Assembly (NCBI RefSeq): GCF_001913155.1
Contig: NZ_CP018760.1
Location: forward strand, 2,542,001-2,606,000
DNA length: 64,000 nt
Source: Maribacter hydrothermalis
Lineage (GTDB): Bacteria > Bacteroidota > Bacteroidia > Flavobacteriales > Flavobacteriaceae
Reading direction: 5' to 3'
In this document: positions 53,642 through 63,980 of the stretch, piece after piece
Layout: each line of letters opens with the position of its first letter
How positions within the stretch are numbered: the stretch's first letter is position 1
The notes under the pieces: generated by a model
Told to the model about the DNA's origin: nothing
The model's database searches: none
Seen by the model: only the letters and a program-made list of their open reading frames with translations
Program-made: the position numbers and the translations under genes

Positions 53642-56491
53642 ATGGCAGACAATGCAAAAATAAGGCTTAATAAAGTTCTACGCGAACTTAATATTTCCTT
53701 GGATAGGGCAGTGGACTTTCTTAACGGAAAAGGACATGATGTGGAAGCGAGGCCTACCACTAAAATTTCCGATGATATTTATCAAGTACTGCTTGATGAG
53801 TTTCAAACGGATAAGAGTAAAAAGGTTGCATCTAAGGAAGTAGGTGAAGAAAAACGTAAGGAGAAGGAGGCAATTAGAGTTCAATTAGAAAAAGAACAAG
53901 AAGATCGTCGTCTTGCCCGTGAACGTAGAAATACTGATGCCGAACAAAATACTTTAGTTGGTAAAGTTGAGCTTGCTGGCCCTAAAATGGTAGGTAAAAT
54001 CGATCTTAACCCTAAGAAAAAAGTAGAAGAGGAACCTGTGAAGGAAACTCCGAAAGCAGAGGAAAAGGTTGTTCCGAAGGTTGAAGAAAAAACTGCACCT
54101 AAGGTAGAAGTTAAAGAAACTAGGAAGGTGGTATTGCAAGGACCTAGGATAATATCTCAGCCTACGCAAAAGCCGGAAGTTAAGAAAGAAGAGGCTAAGG
54201 AAGATGCTTCAAAAGGTACTACACCTAAAATTGAAGAGACTCAGAAACCCGATGATAAAAAGGAATCTGGAAAAGTAGAGTCCTCTGCGGAAAATGCCGC
54301 TGAATCTGAAGCTCCGAAAACTATTGAGACCCAGTATCAAAAACTTACCGGTCCTAAAATAGCCGGTGAGAAAATTGACTTAAGCAAATTTGAGAAGCCT
54401 AAGAAAAAGAAGGAGGAAAAGAAACCAGTAGATAAAGGAGCTGGAGCTGATCGGAAAAAGAGGAGAAGAAGAATTGTTACAAAAAATCCAACTGGACCGG
54501 GTCAAACCAGAACAGCTTCAAATACTGGAGATAGAAATAAAGGAAGAGGAAGGTTTGCCCCTGTTGCCAAGGTGGAGCCTACTGAAGAAGATGTTCAAAA
54601 ACAAGTGCGTGAAACCCTGGAAAAACTTCAAGGTAAATCCAAAAAGGGCAAAGGTGCTAAATATAGAAGAAGTAAAAGAGATCAGCATCGTGAACAGACT
54701 GAGAAAGATTTAGAGCAACAGGAACTAGAAAACAAAGTACTTAAAGTTACTGAGTTTGTTACGGCTACGGAGGTTGCAACTATGATGGGTGTTTCTACAA
54801 CTGAAATAATTTCAGCTTGTATGTCCTTAGGTTTAATGGTAACGATGAATCAGCGCTTAGATGCTGAAACTTTATCTATTGTAGCTGAAGAATTTGGTTA
54901 TGAAGTTGATTTTGTAACTGCAGATATCGAAGAAAGTATAGTTGAGGTTAAAGATGCACCTGAAGATTTAGAACCTAGAGCTCCTATAGTTACGGTAATG
55001 GGTCACGTGGATCACGGTAAAACTTCATTGTTAGATTATATACGTAAGGAAAATGTAATTGCAGGAGAGAGTGGTGGAATTACTCAGCATATCGGTGCAT
55101 ATGGGGTGACTCTGGAAAATGGAGAAAGTATAGCTTTCTTGGATACACCTGGTCACGAGGCATTTACCGCTATGCGTGCTAGAGGTGCTCAAGTAACGGA
55201 TATTGCTATAATTGTAGTAGCGGCGGATGATGATATCATGCCTCAAACAAAAGAAGCAATTAGTCATGCACAAGCGGCCGGCGTTCCAATTGTTTTTGCA
55301 ATAAATAAAATAGATAAATCAACAGCTAACCCAGATAAGATTAAAGAAGGTTTAGCTCAGATGAATTTATTGGTAGAAGATTGGGGCGGTAAAATACAAT
55401 CTCATGATATTTCAGCTAAGACAGGTTTGGGTGTTAAAGAATTATTAGAAAAAGTTTTGTTAGAGGCTGAAATTTTAGAACTTAAGGCAAATCCTAATAA
55501 GCTTGCAACCGGTACTGTGGTTGAGGCATTCCTAGATAAAGGTAAAGGTTATGTGTCTACTGTTTTAGTGCAGTCAGGAACATTAAAAATAGGTGATTAT
55601 GTATTGGCGGGGACCACTAGTGGTAAAATAAAGGCAATGCAAGATGAAAGAGGAAACCTAGTAACTAAGGTTGGTCCTTCTAGACCAATTTCAATTTTAG
55701 GTCTTGACGGTGCTTCTCAAGCTGGTGATAAATTCTATGTTTTAGAAGATGAACGCGAAGCAAAACAAATTGCATCACGTAGGTCTCAATTACAACGAGA
55801 GCAATCAGTAAGAGCACAACGTCATATTACGCTTGATGAAATTGGAAGAAGAATTGCTTTAGGGGAGTTTAAGGAACTTAATATAATACTTAAAGGTGAT
55901 GTGGATGGTTCTGTTGAAGCATTGACCGACTCGTTCCAGAAATTGTCAACCGATGAAATTCAAGTAAATATTATACATAAAGCCGTTGGTCCAATTACGG
56001 AATCAGATGTGTTGTTAGCATCAGCTTCGGATGCAGTAATAATTGGGTTTAACGTTAGGCCAATGGGTAATGCTAAAGCTATTGCTGAAAAAGAAGAAAT
56101 CGATATCCGTATGTATTCTATTATATATGCAGCTATTAATGATCTTAAAGATGCAATGGAAGGTATGTTGTCTCCGGTAATGAAAGAGGAGATTTCTGGT
56201 ACAGCTGAAATTAGAGAGACATTTAAAATTTCCAAAATAGGTACTATCGCTGGTTGTATGGTAACAAGTGGTAAAATCTTTAGAAACTCTAATATTCGTT
56301 TAATTCGTGATGGAGTTGTGATTTACACAGGAAATCTGTCTTCTTTAAAACGATTTAAAGATGATGTTAGAGAGGTAGCTAAAGGTTATGATTGTGGACT
56401 TCAAATTAAAAATTATAATGACATCAATGAAGGTGATATCGTTGAGGCATTCCAAGAAGTAGCTGTAAAGAAGAAATTGAAGTCAAAATAA
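53642..56491 (+). CDS. infB: Translation initiation factor IF-2
   Basis: GTPase that brings initiator tRNA to the 30S subunit. The 949-residue protein has an N-terminal IF2_N-like helix ([29 protein letters not shown]), a long Lys/Glu/Pro-rich low-complexity region (about 55-350), a second IF2_N module (about 365-430), and the G domain from about residue 452 (GHVDHGKTS at 454, [12 protein letters not shown]) followed by domains II-IV. Last gene of the operon, closed by the hairpin at 56530-56558. Confidence 0.97.
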   Translation: MADNAKIRLNKVLRELNISLDRAVDFLNGKGHDVEARPTTKISDDIYQVLLDEFQTDKSKKVASKEVGEEKRKEKEAIRVQLEKEQEDRRLARERRNTDAEQNTLVGKVELAGPKMVGKIDLNPKKKVEEEPVKETPKAEEKVVPKVEEKTAPKVEVKETRKVVLQGPRIISQPTQKPEVKKEEAKEDASKGTTPKIEETQKPDDKKESGKVESSAENAAESEAPKTIETQYQKLTGPKIAGEKIDLSKFEKPKKKKEEKKPVDKGAGADRKKRRRRIVTKNPTGPGQTRTASNTGDRNKGRGRFAPVAKVEPTEEDVQKQVRETLEKLQGKSKKGKGAKYRRSKRDQHREQTEKDLEQQELENKVLKVTEFVTATEVATMMGVSTTEIISACMSLGLMVTMNQRLDAETLSIVAEEFGYEVDFVTADIEESIVEVKDAPEDLEPRAPIVTVMGHVDHGKTSLLDYIRKENVIAGESGGITQHIGAYGVTLENGESIAFLDTPGHEAFTAMRARGAQVTDIAIIVVAADDDIMPQTKEAISHAQAAGVPIVFAINKIDKSTANPDKIKEGLAQMNLLVEDWGGKIQSHDISAKTGLGVKELLEKVLLEAEILELKANPNKLATGTVVEAFLDKGKGYVSTVLVQSGTLKIGDYVLAGTTSGKIKAMQDERGNLVTKVGPSRPISILGLDGASQAGDKFYVLEDEREAKQIASRRSQLQREQSVRAQRHITLDEIGRRIALGEFKELNIILKGDVDGSVEALTDSFQKLSTDEIQVNIIHKAVGPITESDVLLASASDAVIIGFNVRPMGNAKAIAEKEEIDIRMYSIIYAAINDLKDAMEGMLSPVMKEEISGTAEIRETFKISKIGTIAGCMVTSGKIFRNSNIRLIRDGVVIYTGNLSSLKRFKDDVREVAKGYDCGLQIKNYNDINEGDIVEAFQEVAVKKKLKSK

Positions 56492-56524
56492 GAAACTAGG
56501 TGTATACTAGTTAAATAATATACA

Positions 56525-56560
56525 ACAAAAAAAATCGACCTAATTGGTCGATTTTTTTGG
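56525..56560. terminator. Bidirectional terminator between infB and the SPOR gene
   Basis: AAAATCGACC / GGTCGATTTT with loop TAATT, flanked by an A run on the left and a T run on the right. The SPOR gene stop codon lies at its centre. Confidence 0.85.
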
Positions 56561-56911
56561 TTTTAATAACATTGCGTCAGGATATTTAAGACGCACTTCA
56601 TTGAATTTACGTTCTGCGTCCAATCTAGATGTAAATCGACCTATGCGCACCCGATAGGTAGGCGAGTCAAAATCAATTTTAGACACTAAATCAGGGAAAT
56701 CTATTTCTACATTAGCTTTAATACTTTGTGCTTTAGTGTGATCGCCGAAGCCAACTTGTATTCTGTAGTATTCATTATTACTTAATGAAGACTTGTAAAT
56801 TTCAAGTAATTGATCAATTTTCTGGTCTTGTTGAATATTGACTTTAGCAGATTGAGAATAGTTAAAGTTAATAATGCAGGTAAAAAGAACAATGGTACTT
56901 AGTGTTTTCAT
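56540..56911 (-). CDS. SPOR domain protein
   Basis: A 123-residue exported protein: signal peptide (1-20, ending NYSQ), a short helical part, and a C-terminal SPOR domain (about 47-115; YYRIQVGFGDHTKAQ ... YRVRIGRFTSRLDAERKFNEVRLKYPDAML). SPOR domains bind glycan strands stripped of stem peptides, so it probably sits in the periplasm on septal peptidoglycan. It is a single gene on the minus strand, convergent to infB and divergent from actA. Confidence 0.88.
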   Translation of the reverse strand: MKTLSTIVLFTCIINFNYSQSAKVNIQQDQKIDQLLEIYKSSLSNNEYYRIQVGFGDHTKAQSIKANVEIDFPDLVSKIDFDSPTYRVRIGRFTSRLDAERKFNEVRLKYPDAMLLKPKKSTN

Positions 56912-56943
56912 AAGCTTTTTAAAGTTTTATTTTTGAATCTAGA

Positions 56944-56972
56944 CAAAAGTAAATTATTAAGGATCAAACAAA
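56944..56972 (-). promoter_or_regulatory. Promoter of the SPOR gene
   Basis: On the minus strand TTTG (56969-56972), a 17-base spacer and TACTTTTG (56944-56951), which fits the Flavobacterium form TTG-N17-23-TAnnTTTG. Confidence 0.6.
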
Positions 56973-57050
56973 TAAATGAAACTTTATTTAGAATATTTCT
57001 AAATTGTAAATTATAAATACATTAACATTTTTCAAATAAAGTCTATGTTG

Positions 57051-57058
57051 TATTTTTG
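57051..57058 (+). promoter_or_regulatory. -7 promoter element of the act operon
   Basis: TATTTTTG matches TAnnTTTG, 86 bases before the actA start codon; T-rich sequence but no clear TTG at the -33 position. Confidence 0.5.
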
Positions 57059-57144
57059 TCTCCGATTTAGGCATTTGATGGAAAATTAATTGGTTTCATC
57101 TATGACCAAAATCATGCCAAGATTCCGATAGAAATATTCGATAT

Positions 57145-58512
57145 ATGAAAAAGGTTCCATACCGAAATCAGTTTTCTAAAATTTTAGGATTACCCCTAAT
57201 ACTTTTTTTACTTTTCGCAAATTCATTGATTGCGCAAGATGCTCCTGTGGAAGCAGTTTCGGAAGAGGCTGTTGCTGGTGGAGGAGATGCCGTGAATGGC
57301 AAGGCTTTGTTTAATCAGAACTGCGCTGCTTGTCATGCGTTAAATCGTAAAATGACCGGTCCCGCATTGGAAAATGTAGAAAGTAGATTAAGTGAAGACG
57401 AAGGCTTAGATAAACAGTGGTTGTACGATTGGATTAAGAATAGTCCAGCTTTAATTAAGTCAGGTGATGCTTATGCTAACAAGATATATGCAGAGTATAA
57501 TCAGGCTGCAATGACAGCTTTCCCAACCTTATCAGATGGTGATATAGATGATATTTTAGCGTATACTGCTGCTGCTCCAGCTGCTGCGCCGGCCGCTGTG
57601 GGGGGTACTGAAGTTGCTGCTGGTGAATCAGGAAGTGCTACGGGCGTATCTAATGAAATTATTCTAGGCGCATTGGTACTTGTGTTCAGCTTATTGGTTA
57701 TTATGTTGTTGTTGGTGAATAAAACGTTGCAGCGTATAGCTCAGGCAAATGGTATTGTCGTTGAAAAAGAAAATGCTGAAAAAAGAACACCTATTTGGAA
57801 AGCATTTGCTCAAAATCAGTTTTTGGTTTTGGTTACTGCCATTTTATTATTATTAGGTAGTGCTTACTATGCTTATGGGTGGATGATGCAAGTTGGTGTT
57901 GATCAAGGTTATGCTCCAATTCAGCCAATACATTATTCGCATAAAATTCATGCTGGTGATAATAAGATAGAATGTAAGTACTGTCACTCTTCGGCCAGAG
58001 TTTCAAAAACATCTGGAATTCCTTCTTTGAATGTTTGTATGAACTGTCATAAGTCGGTTTATGAATATACTGGTAATCCGGAAGGACCTTCTCAAGAAGA
58101 TTTGGAAAACGGATACACAAATGAATTTTATACCGGTGAGATAAAAAAATTATACAAAGCTGTAGGTTGGGATGAGGAAAATCAGAAATATACTGGTGAG
58201 AGTCAACCGGTAGAATGGGTTAGAGTACATAACTTGCCCGATTTTGCATATTTTAATCACTCACAACACGTTTCCGTTGCTGGTGTGGAATGTCAAACTT
58301 GTCATGGTCCTGTAGAGGAGATGGAAATTATGTATCAGTACTCTCCATTGACAATGGGTTGGTGTATTGACTGTCATAGAGAGACAAATGTGAAAGTTGA
58401 GGGTAATGAGTATTACGAAAAAATTCATGCAGAGCTTTCTAAAAAGTACGGTGTTGAGAATTTGACAGCTGCCCAATTAGGCGGACTGGAATGTGGTAAA
58501 TGTCACTATTAA
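57145..58512 (+). CDS. actA: Alternative complex III multiheme cytochrome c subunit
   Basis: Electron-transfer subunit of the quinol-oxidising alternative complex III at the periplasmic face. The 455 residues have a signal peptide (about 1-30), an N-terminal monoheme cytochrome c domain with C60-A-A-C63-H64, an Ala/Pro linker, two membrane segments (about 171-193 and 226-248), and a C-terminal five-heme domain with CxxCH motifs at C277, C298, C383, C407 and C450. That makes six heme sites; the standard ActA carries five, so the N-terminal cytochrome domain is an extra fused piece. First gene of actABCDE. Confidence 0.93.
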   Translation: MKKVPYRNQFSKILGLPLILFLLFANSLIAQDAPVEAVSEEAVAGGGDAVNGKALFNQNCAACHALNRKMTGPALENVESRLSEDEGLDKQWLYDWIKNSPALIKSGDAYANKIYAEYNQAAMTAFPTLSDGDIDDILAYTAAAPAAAPAAVGGTEVAAGESGSATGVSNEIILGALVLVFSLLVIMLLLVNKTLQRIAQANGIVVEKENAEKRTPIWKAFAQNQFLVLVTAILLLLGSAYYAYGWMMQVGVDQGYAPIQPIHYSHKIHAGDNKIECKYCHSSARVSKTSGIPSLNVCMNCHKSVYEYTGNPEGPSQEDLENGYTNEFYTGEIKKLYKAVGWDEENQKYTGESQPVEWVRVHNLPDFAYFNHSQHVSVAGVECQTCHGPVEEMEIMYQYSPLTMGWCIDCHRETNVKVEGNEYYEKIHAELSKKYGVENLTAAQLGGLECGKCHY

Positions 58513-58547
58513 TAATAATTTTAAGAAGCTAATTACAGATAATACGT

Positions 58548-61500
58548 ATGGCATCAAACAAAAAATATTGGAAAAACGAAGCGGAGTTAAATCCTAACGA
58601 TTCCATTGTTGAGGCGCTAAAGCAGAACGAATTTGTAGAGCAGATTCCTGTGGATGATTTCTTGGGTGACAAGGAAACTTTGTCTTCTACAAATACAAAT
58701 CGTAGAGATTTCTTGAAGTATGTCGGGTTTAGTACTGCGGCTGCTTCTTTAGCTGCATGTGAAGGACCGGTGGTAAAATCGATTCCTTATGTGGTTTTGC
58801 CAGAAAATATAGTTCCTGGGGTTGCAAACTACTATGCAACTACTATTGCTAATGGTTTTGACTTTGCAAGTATATTAATTAAAACTCGCGAAGGTCGTCC
58901 TATTAAGGTTGAGAATAATACCTTGGCTAAGATTGGTGGTTCTGCCAATGCAAGAGTTCAGGGTTCTGTTCTTTCCTTGTACGATAGTACAAGATTGCAA
59001 GGGCCAATTTCAAATGGTGAGGCAGTTGAGTGGGATGTCCTTATGTCTGCGGTTAAAGCTAAGATGGGTGGTCTTAAGGGTTCGGCTAAAAAAGTAGCTA
59101 TACTTACGCAAACATATGCCAGTCCATCAACAGATCGTTTAATGTTAGACTTGGTTGCGACTAATGAAAATGTTGTTCATGTTACTTATGACGCGATTTC
59201 TGAAGATGCGGCTTTAACTGCATTTGAAAATAAATACGGCGAACGTGCTTTAGCTGATTATGATTTTGAAAAAGCTGGACTAATTGTTTCTTTCGGTGCA
59301 GATTTTCTTGCTGATTGGCAAGGTGGTGGTTATGATGCTGGATATTCTAGAGGTCGTGTGCCTAAGAATGGTAAGATGTCAAGACATGTGCAGTTTGAGG
59401 CAAATATGTCATTAACTGGCGCTAATGCAGATAAGCGTGTGGCTATGAGGCCAAGTGCGCAAAAAGTAGTTTTGGCAAAATTATATGGAAAATTAAATGG
59501 TACTTCTGTCGGTGGTAACACTTCGGAGTATGATGTATTGGTTGATTCCATTTCAACTGAAATAAAGAAAGCTGGTTCTAATGCGGTTGTTGTAACCGGT
59601 TTGGATGATGTTAATGCTCAAGCGGTTGTTTTAGCTATAAATGAAATGCTGTCTAGTAAGGTGTATGATGCTGCAGCTCCTAAGTATGTTAGAAAAGGTA
59701 GTGTAAAAGCGGTTAATGCGCTTATTGCCGATATGAAGGCTGGTAGAATAGGTGCCTTGTTGATGGATGGAGTTAATCCATTGTACTCTTTGCCTAACGC
59801 GGCAGACTTCAAAGAGGGTTTAGAAAAAGTTGATCTTTCTGTTGCTTTCTCTACTAACTGGAATGAGACTACCGAAGCAGTTCAATATGTGGGTGCAACA
59901 AACCATTATTTAGAATCTTGGGGGGATATTCAAATTAAAAAGGGGCATTATAGTTTAATGCAACCTACTATTAAAGAATTATTCGATACGAAACAGTTTC
60001 AGACCGTAGTTTTAGAACTACTTGGTAGTGAGCAAACGTATTATGATTATATCAAAGAAACTTGGTCTTCATCTGTCCTTAACGGAGCTAGTTGGAATCA
60101 GGCATTGCAAGATGGTGTTTTCAGTACCGAAACAATGGTAGTGAATGCTGAAGGTGCAGCACAGAATGTAGTGGCAACTGAAGATGTCACAGAGGACGTA
60201 ACTAATGTTGCTTTAGCTTCTGCTGTTCGTAGTTTGGTAAATACCTCTATCGATGGAATGGAGCTGACTTTATATTCTAAAGTTGGTATGGGAGATGGTC
60301 AGCAAGCAAGTAATCCTTGGTTGCAAGAGTTTCCTGATCCAATTACAAGAGTATCTTGGGACAACTATGTTACCATTTCTAAAGCAGATGCTGCTGAGTT
60401 AGGTGTAGCGAACGTAAATGTTGCCGATGGTGGTATGGATGGTAGTTATGTGAAACTTACCGTTAACGGTGTTAGCTTAGAGCAAGTGCCGGTTGTTGTT
60501 CAGCCAGGTCAAGCAAAAGGTACTGTAGGTCTTTCTTTTGGTTATGGAAAAAAAGTAGGACTGAAAGAAGATATGCAAACAGGGGTTAATGCTTTTGTAT
60601 TGTATAACGATTTCAATGCTAATCAATCTGTAAGTGTTGAGAAAGTTGCGGGTAATCATGAGTTTGCTTGTGTTCAATTGCATAAAACCCTTATGGGTAG
60701 AGGAGATATCATAAAGGAAACTACATTAGAGATATTTAATACTAAAAATCATTCGGAATGGAATGAGGTTCCTATGGTTTCTTTAGATCATCAGGCGGTT
60801 CCAGCAACATCTGTTGATTTATGGGATAGTTTTGACCGTACTATAGGTCATCATTTTAATATGTCAATCGACTTAAACGCTTGTACTGGTTGTGGTTCTT
60901 GTGTTATCGCTTGTCATGCAGAAAACAACGTACCAGTAGTTGGCAAGGCCGAAGTAAGAAAATCAAGGGATATGCACTGGTTGCGTATCGATAGATATTA
61001 CTCTTCAGAAGAATCATTTGAAGGTGATAATGTTAAGAAAGACGGTTTTGACGGGTTGTTTGGTGATGCAGGTTCTTTGGGTGGGTTTGGAGAATTAGAA
61101 GACCCTTCTGCCAATCCTCAGGTAGCTTTCCAGCCTGTAATGTGTCAACACTGTAATCATGCGCCATGTGAGACTGTTTGTCCTGTTGCGGCAACATCAC
61201 ACGGCAGACAAGGTCAAAATCAAATGGCTTATAATAGATGTGTAGGTACAAGATACTGTGCAAACAACTGTCCATATAAAGTACGTAGGTTTAACTGGTT
61301 CTTATATAATAATAATGATGAGTTCGATTTCCATATGAATAACGATTTGGGTAAAATGGTATTGAACCCAGATGTAAACGTTCGTTCTAGAGGTGTTATT
61401 GAGAAATGTTCTATGTGTATTCAAAAAACACAAAAGACTATTCTTGATGCCAAGAGAGACGGTCGTGTTATTGAAGATGGAGAATTCCAAACAGCTTGTT

Positions 61501-61667
61501 CTTCCGCATGTAATAATGGAGCCATTGTATTTGGTGATGTTAATGACGAGAAGAGTAAGATATCAGAATTAAAAGCGAGTGACCGTATGTACCACTTATT
61601 GGAACATGTAGGTACTCAACCAAATGTTTTCTATCACGTTAAGGTTAGAAACACCAACGAAGCATAA
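58548..61667 (+). CDS. actB: Alternative complex III iron-sulfur/molybdopterin-like subunit
   Basis: A 1039-residue fusion: the N-terminal two thirds resemble the molybdopterin oxidoreductase fold without a cofactor, and the C-terminal third is an NrfC/PsrB-like ferredoxin part binding four Fe-S clusters, starting with CTGCGSCVIACHAENN (C779), then CQHCNHAPCETVCP, CVGTRYCANNCPYK and CSMCIQKTQ...CSSACNNGAI. A twin-arginine motif N-R52-R53-DFLKYVG marks Tat translocation to the periplasmic side. It follows actA by 35 bases and passes electrons in the same complex. Confidence 0.95.
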   Translation: MASNKKYWKNEAELNPNDSIVEALKQNEFVEQIPVDDFLGDKETLSSTNTNRRDFLKYVGFSTAAASLAACEGPVVKSIPYVVLPENIVPGVANYYATTIANGFDFASILIKTREGRPIKVENNTLAKIGGSANARVQGSVLSLYDSTRLQGPISNGEAVEWDVLMSAVKAKMGGLKGSAKKVAILTQTYASPSTDRLMLDLVATNENVVHVTYDAISEDAALTAFENKYGERALADYDFEKAGLIVSFGADFLADWQGGGYDAGYSRGRVPKNGKMSRHVQFEANMSLTGANADKRVAMRPSAQKVVLAKLYGKLNGTSVGGNTSEYDVLVDSISTEIKKAGSNAVVVTGLDDVNAQAVVLAINEMLSSKVYDAAAPKYVRKGSVKAVNALIADMKAGRIGALLMDGVNPLYSLPNAADFKEGLEKVDLSVAFSTNWNETTEAVQYVGATNHYLESWGDIQIKKGHYSLMQPTIKELFDTKQFQTVVLELLGSEQTYYDYIKETWSSSVLNGASWNQALQDGVFSTETMVVNAEGAAQNVVATEDVTEDVTNVALASAVRSLVNTSIDGMELTLYSKVGMGDGQQASNPWLQEFPDPITRVSWDNYVTISKADAAELGVANVNVADGGMDGSYVKLTVNGVSLEQVPVVVQPGQAKGTVGLSFGYGKKVGLKEDMQTGVNAFVLYNDFNANQSVSVEKVAGNHEFACVQLHKTLMGRGDIIKETTLEIFNTKNHSEWNEVPMVSLDHQAVPATSVDLWDSFDRTIGHHFNMSIDLNACTGCGSCVIACHAENNVPVVGKAEVRKSRDMHWLRIDRYYSSEESFEGDNVKKDGFDGLFGDAGSLGGFGELEDPSANPQVAFQPVMCQHCNHAPCETVCPVAATSHGRQGQNQMAYNRCVGTRYCANNCPYKVRRFNWFLYNNNDEFDFHMNNDLGKMVLNPDVNVRSRGVIEKCSMCIQKTQKTILDAKRDGRVIEDGEFQTACSSACNNGAIVFGDVNDEKSKISELKASDRMYHLLEHVGTQPNVFYHVKVRNTNEA

Positions 61668-61699
61668 ACAATAGTAGAAAGTAATTATAACAAAAGTCT

Positions 61700-63445
61700 A
61701 TGGCGTCGCATTACGAAGCACCTATACGTAAACCCCTAGTAATTGGAGACAAAGGCTACCACGATGTAACTGTGGATATTGCCGCTCCAGTAGAAGGAAG
61801 AGCAAATAAGCACTGGTGGATAGTTTTTTCCATTGCCTTAGTGGCATTTCTTTGGGGAGTAGGTTGTATAATTTATACGGTCTCTACCGGAATCGGAACT
61901 TGGGGTCTTAACAAAACCGTAAACTGGGCTTGGGATATTACCAACTTCGTTTGGTGGGTAGGTATTGGACATGCCGGTACTTTGATTTCGGCAGTATTAT
62001 TGTTATTCCGTCAAAAATGGAGAATGGCAATTAACCGTTCTGCAGAGGCAATGACAATTTTCTCGGTAGTTCAAGCAGGTTTATTTCCAATTATTCACAT
62101 GGGTCGTCCGTGGTTGGCATATTGGGTATTACCAATTCCAAATCAATTTGGTTCGTTATGGGTAAACTTTAACTCTCCTCTTCTTTGGGATGTATTTGCC
62201 ATATCAACATACTTATCAGTTTCATTGGTATTTTGGTGGACAGGTCTTCTTCCTGATTTCGCTATGATACGTGATAGAGCGGTTTTACCGTTTCAAAAGA
62301 AAATATATAGTCTGTTAAGTTTTGGATGGAGTGGCCGCGCTAAAGACTGGCAAAGATTTGAAGAAGTGTCTTTGGTACTTGCAGGTCTTGCAACTCCTTT
62401 GGTATTATCTGTACATACTATTGTATCGTTTGATTTTGCTACCTCGGTAATACCAGGTTGGCATACAACGATTTTTCCACCATATTTCGTTGCAGGGGCT
62501 ATTTTCTCTGGTTTCGCAATGGTGAACACGTTATTAATTATAATGAGGAAAGTGTGTCATTTAGAAAATTACATTACAATTCAGCATATTGAATTAATGA
62601 ATATTGTAATCATGTTAACAGGTTCAATTGTAGGGTGTGCTTACATTACAGAGTTGTTCATGGCATGGTACTCAGGTGTAGAATACGAGCAGTACGCATT
62701 CTTGAACAGAGCAACTGGACCTTACTGGTGGGCTTACTGGTCAATGATGACGTGTAACGTATTTTCTCCACAATTCATGTGGTTTAAAAAATTACGAACT
62801 AGTATTATGTTTTCTTTCTTCATCTCTATTGTGGTGAACATAGGTATGTGGTTCGAAAGATTCGTGATTATTGTAACCTCTTTACATAGAGACTACCTTC
62901 CATCGTCTTGGACAATGTTCTCACCAACATTTGTTGATATAGGTATCTTTATAGGTACAATTGGTTTCTTCTTTGTATTGTTCTTATTATACTCTAGAAC
63001 ATTCCCTGTAATTGCACAGGCAGAGGTTAAATCTATTTTGAAGTCTTCTGGAGAGAAATATAAAGTATTGAGAGATGCAGGTAAGCCACTTTATCAAATT
63101 AGAACGACTAAAGAAGCGGCTAAAGAACCAATTACTGATGATGTTTTAATGGGTGAAGTAGTACCTGCAATAGGTGATAAGGTAGGGGTTTCTGATTTGT
63201 TAAGTGCAGTAGGTACTTTCGATTCAACTACGGAAGTGGCGGATAATTTGAAAAAGATTAAAGGTATCGGTCCTCAAATGGAAGCTACTTTAAATGAAAT
63301 AGGAATTTATACATTTGCTCAAGTAGCTAGAATGACAGAGAGTGAATACAATTTATTGGATTCTATTACAGGTTCTTTCCCAGGTAGAGCACAACGTGAT
63401 GACTGGGCAGGACAAGCAGCAATTTTACTAAATAACAAAAGATAA
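61700..63445 (+). CDS. actC: Alternative complex III NrfD-like quinol-binding subunit with helix-hairpin-helix tail
   Basis: A 581-residue polytopic membrane protein of the NrfD/PsrC family, with about ten membrane segments over residues 35-440 (WWIVFSIALVAFLWGVG ... FFFVLFLLYSRTFPVI). It holds the quinol site and probably proton paths. After about residue 440 follow a soluble segment and, in the last about 70 residues, a helix-hairpin-helix module (NLKKIKGIGPQMEATLNEIG) ending in a WAGQAA stretch. ActC proteins are normally about 450-480 residues, so this tail is an addition. It lies 32 bases after actB. Confidence 0.94.
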   Translation: MASHYEAPIRKPLVIGDKGYHDVTVDIAAPVEGRANKHWWIVFSIALVAFLWGVGCIIYTVSTGIGTWGLNKTVNWAWDITNFVWWVGIGHAGTLISAVLLLFRQKWRMAINRSAEAMTIFSVVQAGLFPIIHMGRPWLAYWVLPIPNQFGSLWVNFNSPLLWDVFAISTYLSVSLVFWWTGLLPDFAMIRDRAVLPFQKKIYSLLSFGWSGRAKDWQRFEEVSLVLAGLATPLVLSVHTIVSFDFATSVIPGWHTTIFPPYFVAGAIFSGFAMVNTLLIIMRKVCHLENYITIQHIELMNIVIMLTGSIVGCAYITELFMAWYSGVEYEQYAFLNRATGPYWWAYWSMMTCNVFSPQFMWFKKLRTSIMFSFFISIVVNIGMWFERFVIIVTSLHRDYLPSSWTMFSPTFVDIGIFIGTIGFFFVLFLLYSRTFPVIAQAEVKSILKSSGEKYKVLRDAGKPLYQIRTTKEAAKEPITDDVLMGEVVPAIGDKVGVSDLLSAVGTFDSTTEVADNLKKIKGIGPQMEATLNEIGIYTFAQVARMTESEYNLLDSITGSFPGRAQRDDWAGQAAILLNNKR

Positions 63446-63447
63446 AT

Positions 63448-63978
63448 ATGGCATCTAAAGTTATACACGCTTTTTACGATGATGATGATGTGTTAATGCT
63501 TGCCGTTAAAAAGGTGAAAGCAGCAAAGCTTCATATTGAAGAGGTATATTGTCCTTTTCCTGTTCATGGTTTAGACAAAGCAATGGGGTTAGCTCCAACT
63601 AGATTGGCAATAACTGCTTTTTTATATGGTTTAGTAGGCCTTGCGGTGGCTACTTTGATGATGAATTATATCATGATTGAAGATTGGCCGCAGGATATTG
63701 GAGGTAAACCAAGCTTTAGTTATCTAGAGAACATGCCTGCTTTTGTACCTATTATGTTTGAGTTAACGGTTTTCTTTGCAGCTCACTTAATGGTTATTAC
63801 TTTTTATTTGAGAAGTAGATTGTGGCCTTTTAAAGAAGCTGAAAATCCTGATGTAAGAACTACGGACGATCATTTTTTAATGGAAATTGAAATCCATAAT
63901 AACGAGCAAGAATTAAGAGATTTATTAATGGATACAGGTGCTGTTGAAATTAATGTATCAGAAAAAAACAGTCATTAA
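63448..63978 (+). CDS. actD: Alternative complex III subunit ActD (DUF3341)
   Basis: A 176-residue membrane protein with the DUF3341 pattern: an N-terminal soluble part (HAFYDDDDVLMLAVKKVKAAKLHIEEVYCPFPVHGLDKAMGL) and two membrane segments (about 50-72 and 95-118), matching the ActD subunit that packs against ActC. It starts two bases after the actC stop codon and is followed at once by the next gene of the operon. Confidence 0.94.
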   Translation: MASKVIHAFYDDDDVLMLAVKKVKAAKLHIEEVYCPFPVHGLDKAMGLAPTRLAITAFLYGLVGLAVATLMMNYIMIEDWPQDIGGKPSFSYLENMPAFVPIMFELTVFFAAHLMVITFYLRSRLWPFKEAENPDVRTTDDHFLMEIEIHNNEQELRDLLMDTGAVEINVSEKNSH

Positions 63979-63980
63979 AT

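Noticed and set aside
53800..54750. Low-complexity Lys/Glu/Pro-rich stretch in infB considered as a foreign or frameshifted insert
   Set aside because: Such linkers between the N-terminal modules and the G domain are normal for IF-2.
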